Below are positions 61,301-64,000 of a DNA stretch of 64,000 nucleotides, piece by piece. A program made the translations under genes and the position numbers. The notes under the pieces were generated by a model. That model worked only from the letters and a program-made list of their open reading frames with translations, was not told the origin of the DNA and did no database searches. The DNA is from Physcomitrium patens (taxonomy: Eukaryota; Streptophyta; Bryopsida; Funariales; Funariaceae): NCBI RefSeq assembly GCF_000002425.4, contig NC_037271.1:9708120-9772119 (forward strand). The letters are read 5' to 3'. Every line of letters begins with the position of its first letter. Position 1 is the first letter of the stretch.

Positions 61301-62578
61301 TGTAATAAGTCATAATTGTTTTTGATACATGAATAATTTCTCATGTAGAATTATGAATATACTTGAATTATTCTATGCTAATATGCTAAATATTCTGATA
61401 AAAAAAAGAAAAAAGAAGAAGAAGAAGTCTAGTTATAAGAATGGTATTATTATACATTTGGAATGTACTTGAGTTTCATACATCTTGCAAATTTTATGGT
61501 TAACAGTATGTAAAATGTCTGACGTCATTAAAAAAACTCTATATTAAAAAAGATATTTCTGATGATGCACATCTCACTTATATTGTATAATTGTCCTTTA
61601 CACCAACATACAGAATTGATTGCAACAGTTGTGAATATCACATGCTCTCAAAGCTATCTGAACTTTAGTGATGCCATTCCAATCACCATAATATCATCTT
61701 TAAATAATCATAATGAACATGTTAATGCTTACTCTTCATTCTTCACATTCAATATTGAAAAAATAAATTGTGGACAAAAAAAAACAATTATGGTTCAAAA
61801 AACTTCACAATTTGCATTACACTTGCTTTCAAAGTTTCAAGCTCAAAGAGAGATGTGAACCAGACAGTTAAACCTCAGAACCCCTTCATTTCTGTTTCCT
61901 CCACAGCTCAAAAAGTTATAATTTTTGTCATGTTTGAATCTTAAAATCTTTGTTTTCTGGAGAACCTTGCATGCAACAGAGATTGCCTAGAAAAAATCTA
62001 AAATGGTGGTAGGGACTGTTGCCCCTGCTGGAATTTGAATTTCCACTTCCATGTTCATAAACACAAAACTGCAAAGCCAATTTGGCACAGGCTTGCACCA
62101 CAGGCACAAGAGAGTTGGAGGGTCCTCAGTTTATGTAGAACCCATCCAGAGAAAAATAAAAATAACAATTTCTTTTACAAAAGTGCACAAATGTCTCATG
62201 CTGGGCACAAACACACACACACACACATGCACAGAGCCTCAGCATTTCGACACTTGCAATGAAAACATATCCTGTTGTGGGTGGACCAGTCAGCAACAAG
62301 CTCTGTGGCCACATGGCTATTTGTTAGTTCTTATCCCAACCTCATCCAGTTATTGCCACTAAAGTTTAAAAAAAAAACAAATAACAGATACAATTTGAGT
62401 GATGAGTTGGGTACTTGTCTTTCTGTACAATGCCTTTTCTTTGGATTGAAATCCAACCTCTTCAGGCATTCTATGACTTTCTTTCTTATTCTTCACTCCT
62501 GAAAAAGAATGAACACCCATTTGAATGCTACAAAACAATCCACAAAAGAAGGGTTGTGTTTGCAAGAAGGGACCTGAG

Positions 62579-62599
62579 AGTGTGTGTGTGTGTGTGTGC
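62579..62599 (+). repeat. (GT)n microsatellite
   Basis: About 10 GT units in non-coding DNA. Confidence 0.85.
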
Positions 62600-63043
62600 A
62601 TGTGTATGTGGCTTTTTACATGCAAGATTTTGGATCAAGGTTTGTCACTTTTTTGAGAGTTTGGTGGTGCATGGATTAGCCTAGTTGGCAATGTGATGGT
62701 TTCATGTCGCCTATTGCTACCATTGAGCACATCACCCATTGCTTGGAGTTTAAAAAGCAGCTCATCCATGAAGTGTGTTGGATTTTATTATATATTTTAT
62801 ATTATTTATTTATTTTGGTTTTTTTTTGTCTTCCTTTGAATAAAGAGCTAAAGTTGATATACCCTTTCAAATACAAGTTTTTGTTTTGTGATTGGGTTGT
62901 GTGCTTTGAAAGTAAAGGTGTGGTTGTGAAGTGTCCTTGTCTATCATAATTCTGCTACAGGATGCAATTTTGTGTTAGAATGGTGAAAATGCTACATCTC
63001 CAATCATGAAAATGATCAGTTGAAATAATTAAATAAGTAAGAA

Positions 63044-63075
<32 letters not shown>

Positions 63076-63600
63076 TTCATGTAGGGCAAAGAAGTAAAAA
63101 AAAAAAAAACCATCCTAAAATGAAATTAAAGAATACTTGTAAGAAACTTGGCAATAAAATTTTAGGCCTATTAATGATATGGATGATGAAATTATCTTTT
63201 TATTTGTTGTGTTCTGAGCAAGCCATCTCCACTGAACATGTTACATTTAAAAGACTGTGTTGTTCACCAGGGATTAAAAGATTTAATTTTTTTGTGTGAA
63301 ACCACAGTATGTTGTAGCAGGTGCAATGGCCTTTTGGAAAGTAATGATCTTGATGGATATCAATGGTAGGACAGGACAATATCCAGAATGTGTACACTAG
63401 GCAGCATGCCAACTATTAATCCCTATGAAGGCATGTGAAGTCATATCTTTGTTGATGTGTTGGTGTATTAGGACTGGGATGGTGGCTGCTCTGAGACAAT
63501 CAGTCAACTTTGCAGTCAATTTGCAGTCAATTTGGGTATGAGTGCATTGAATGTTGACATTTAGAAGCGCCTGGAGCTTGCTTTTGAGTTGTAAGGGACT

Positions 63601-63640
63601 TTGTTGTTGTTGTTGTTGCTGTTGTTGCTGTTGTTGCTGT
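63601..63640 (+). repeat. (TTG)n microsatellite
   Basis: About 13 TTG units, several changed to CTG. No reading frame of note uses it. Confidence 0.85.
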
Positions 63641-64000
63641 AGTTATTGATGGTTAACTTTTGCTCACCTATGTGCTTTTTACTTTTTGTAAGAATCTTTT
63701 ACTGGCTATTTCAGAAACTCTCCTCATACATTTGACTTGCTGTTTTTGTTTCTACTTGTGTGTGTATGTGTGTTAATGTATATTCTTGTAACCATGACAT
63801 CTTGATCAACACTTGAAACACTTGAAATTTTTTCCAAATCACTTGCAAAGCAGAGGAGATGAAAGCAAAGAAGGTCCAGCTTATAGATCTTTCTTGAAGG
63901 TGTCATTGTTTGTTCTCTAGGACCCTTGTGCATCCTATGGACAAGTGTGGATTCCTGCAGAATGCTTCTTGTAGGGATACTTCATGCAATTCATCATGCT

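Larger units (their letters stand above)
58322..64000. other. 3' region of HLS1-like gene and gene-poor DNA
   Basis: No further protein gene I can support. The first few hundred bases should hold the 3' UTR. Simple repeats: (AC)n about 62209-62226, (GT)n about 62579-62599, (TA)n about 63047-63071, (TTG)n with TTGCTG variants about 63601-63640, and a GAA run about 61413-61428. Composition is moderately AT-rich, without readable retroelement coding parts. Confidence 0.5.

Overview
The window is nuclear DNA of a land plant. It holds two intact protein genes: a GHR1-type leucine-rich-repeat receptor pseudokinase at 22.9-26.4 kb on the minus strand, and a HOOKLESS1-type GNAT acetyltransferase at 56.8-58.3 kb on the plus strand. 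Each has three exons with canonical GT/AG introns, and I could join the exons in frame. The rest is mostly decayed transposable elements and long non-coding stretches. Short introns, TCN1/Reina-like chromodomain Ty3/gypsy elements and very AT-rich repeat blocks next to GC-balanced genes would fit a bryophyte, perhaps a moss. That is inference; the sequence alone does not name a species.

Layout. 1-22.4 kb is an AT-rich nest of retroelements. It starts with a truncated minus-strand gypsy element (gag and 5' LTR), followed by integrase fragments on the plus strand broken up by copies of a ~1.2 kb LTR-like repeat (here 'LTR-A'). Next is a chromovirus at 8.18-18.28 kb (LTR, iMet primer-binding site, gag, protease, RT, RNase H, integrase, chromodomain, polypurine tract, LTR). 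It is split before its chromodomain by a 4.15 kb gag-only LTR element with a 4-bp target duplication. Another broken minus-strand gypsy copy follows, with an unrelated 1.3 kb repeat ('family B') in its gag. 22.9-26.4 kb is the GHR1-like gene. 28.3-37.4 kb is one minus-strand LINE, or LINE remnants laid end to end: ORF1 zinc knuckle, endonuclease, RT, zf-RVT C-terminus and A-rich tail, interrupted by a second family-B copy and a fourth LTR-A copy. 38.3-44.2 kb is a nearly full-length but dead minus-strand chromovirus. 45.05-46.2 kb is another integrase fragment. 46.2-64 kb is gene-sparse but less AT-rich, with microsatellites and the HLS1-like gene.

The retroelements carry stop codons and catalytic-residue changes that are nearly all readable as C-to-T or G-to-A transitions (CAA to TAA, TGG to TAG/TGA, a protease DSG to DSR, an RT YxDD to YLND). 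This is the usual mark of long-term cytosine methylation. The LINE appears to cross the edge of this decay: its 3' 1.3 kb is GC-balanced while its 5' part is AT-rich. The two host genes are not obviously linked in function. GHR1 acts at the plasma membrane in ROS/ABA signalling in Arabidopsis, and HLS1 acts in hormone-dependent growth.
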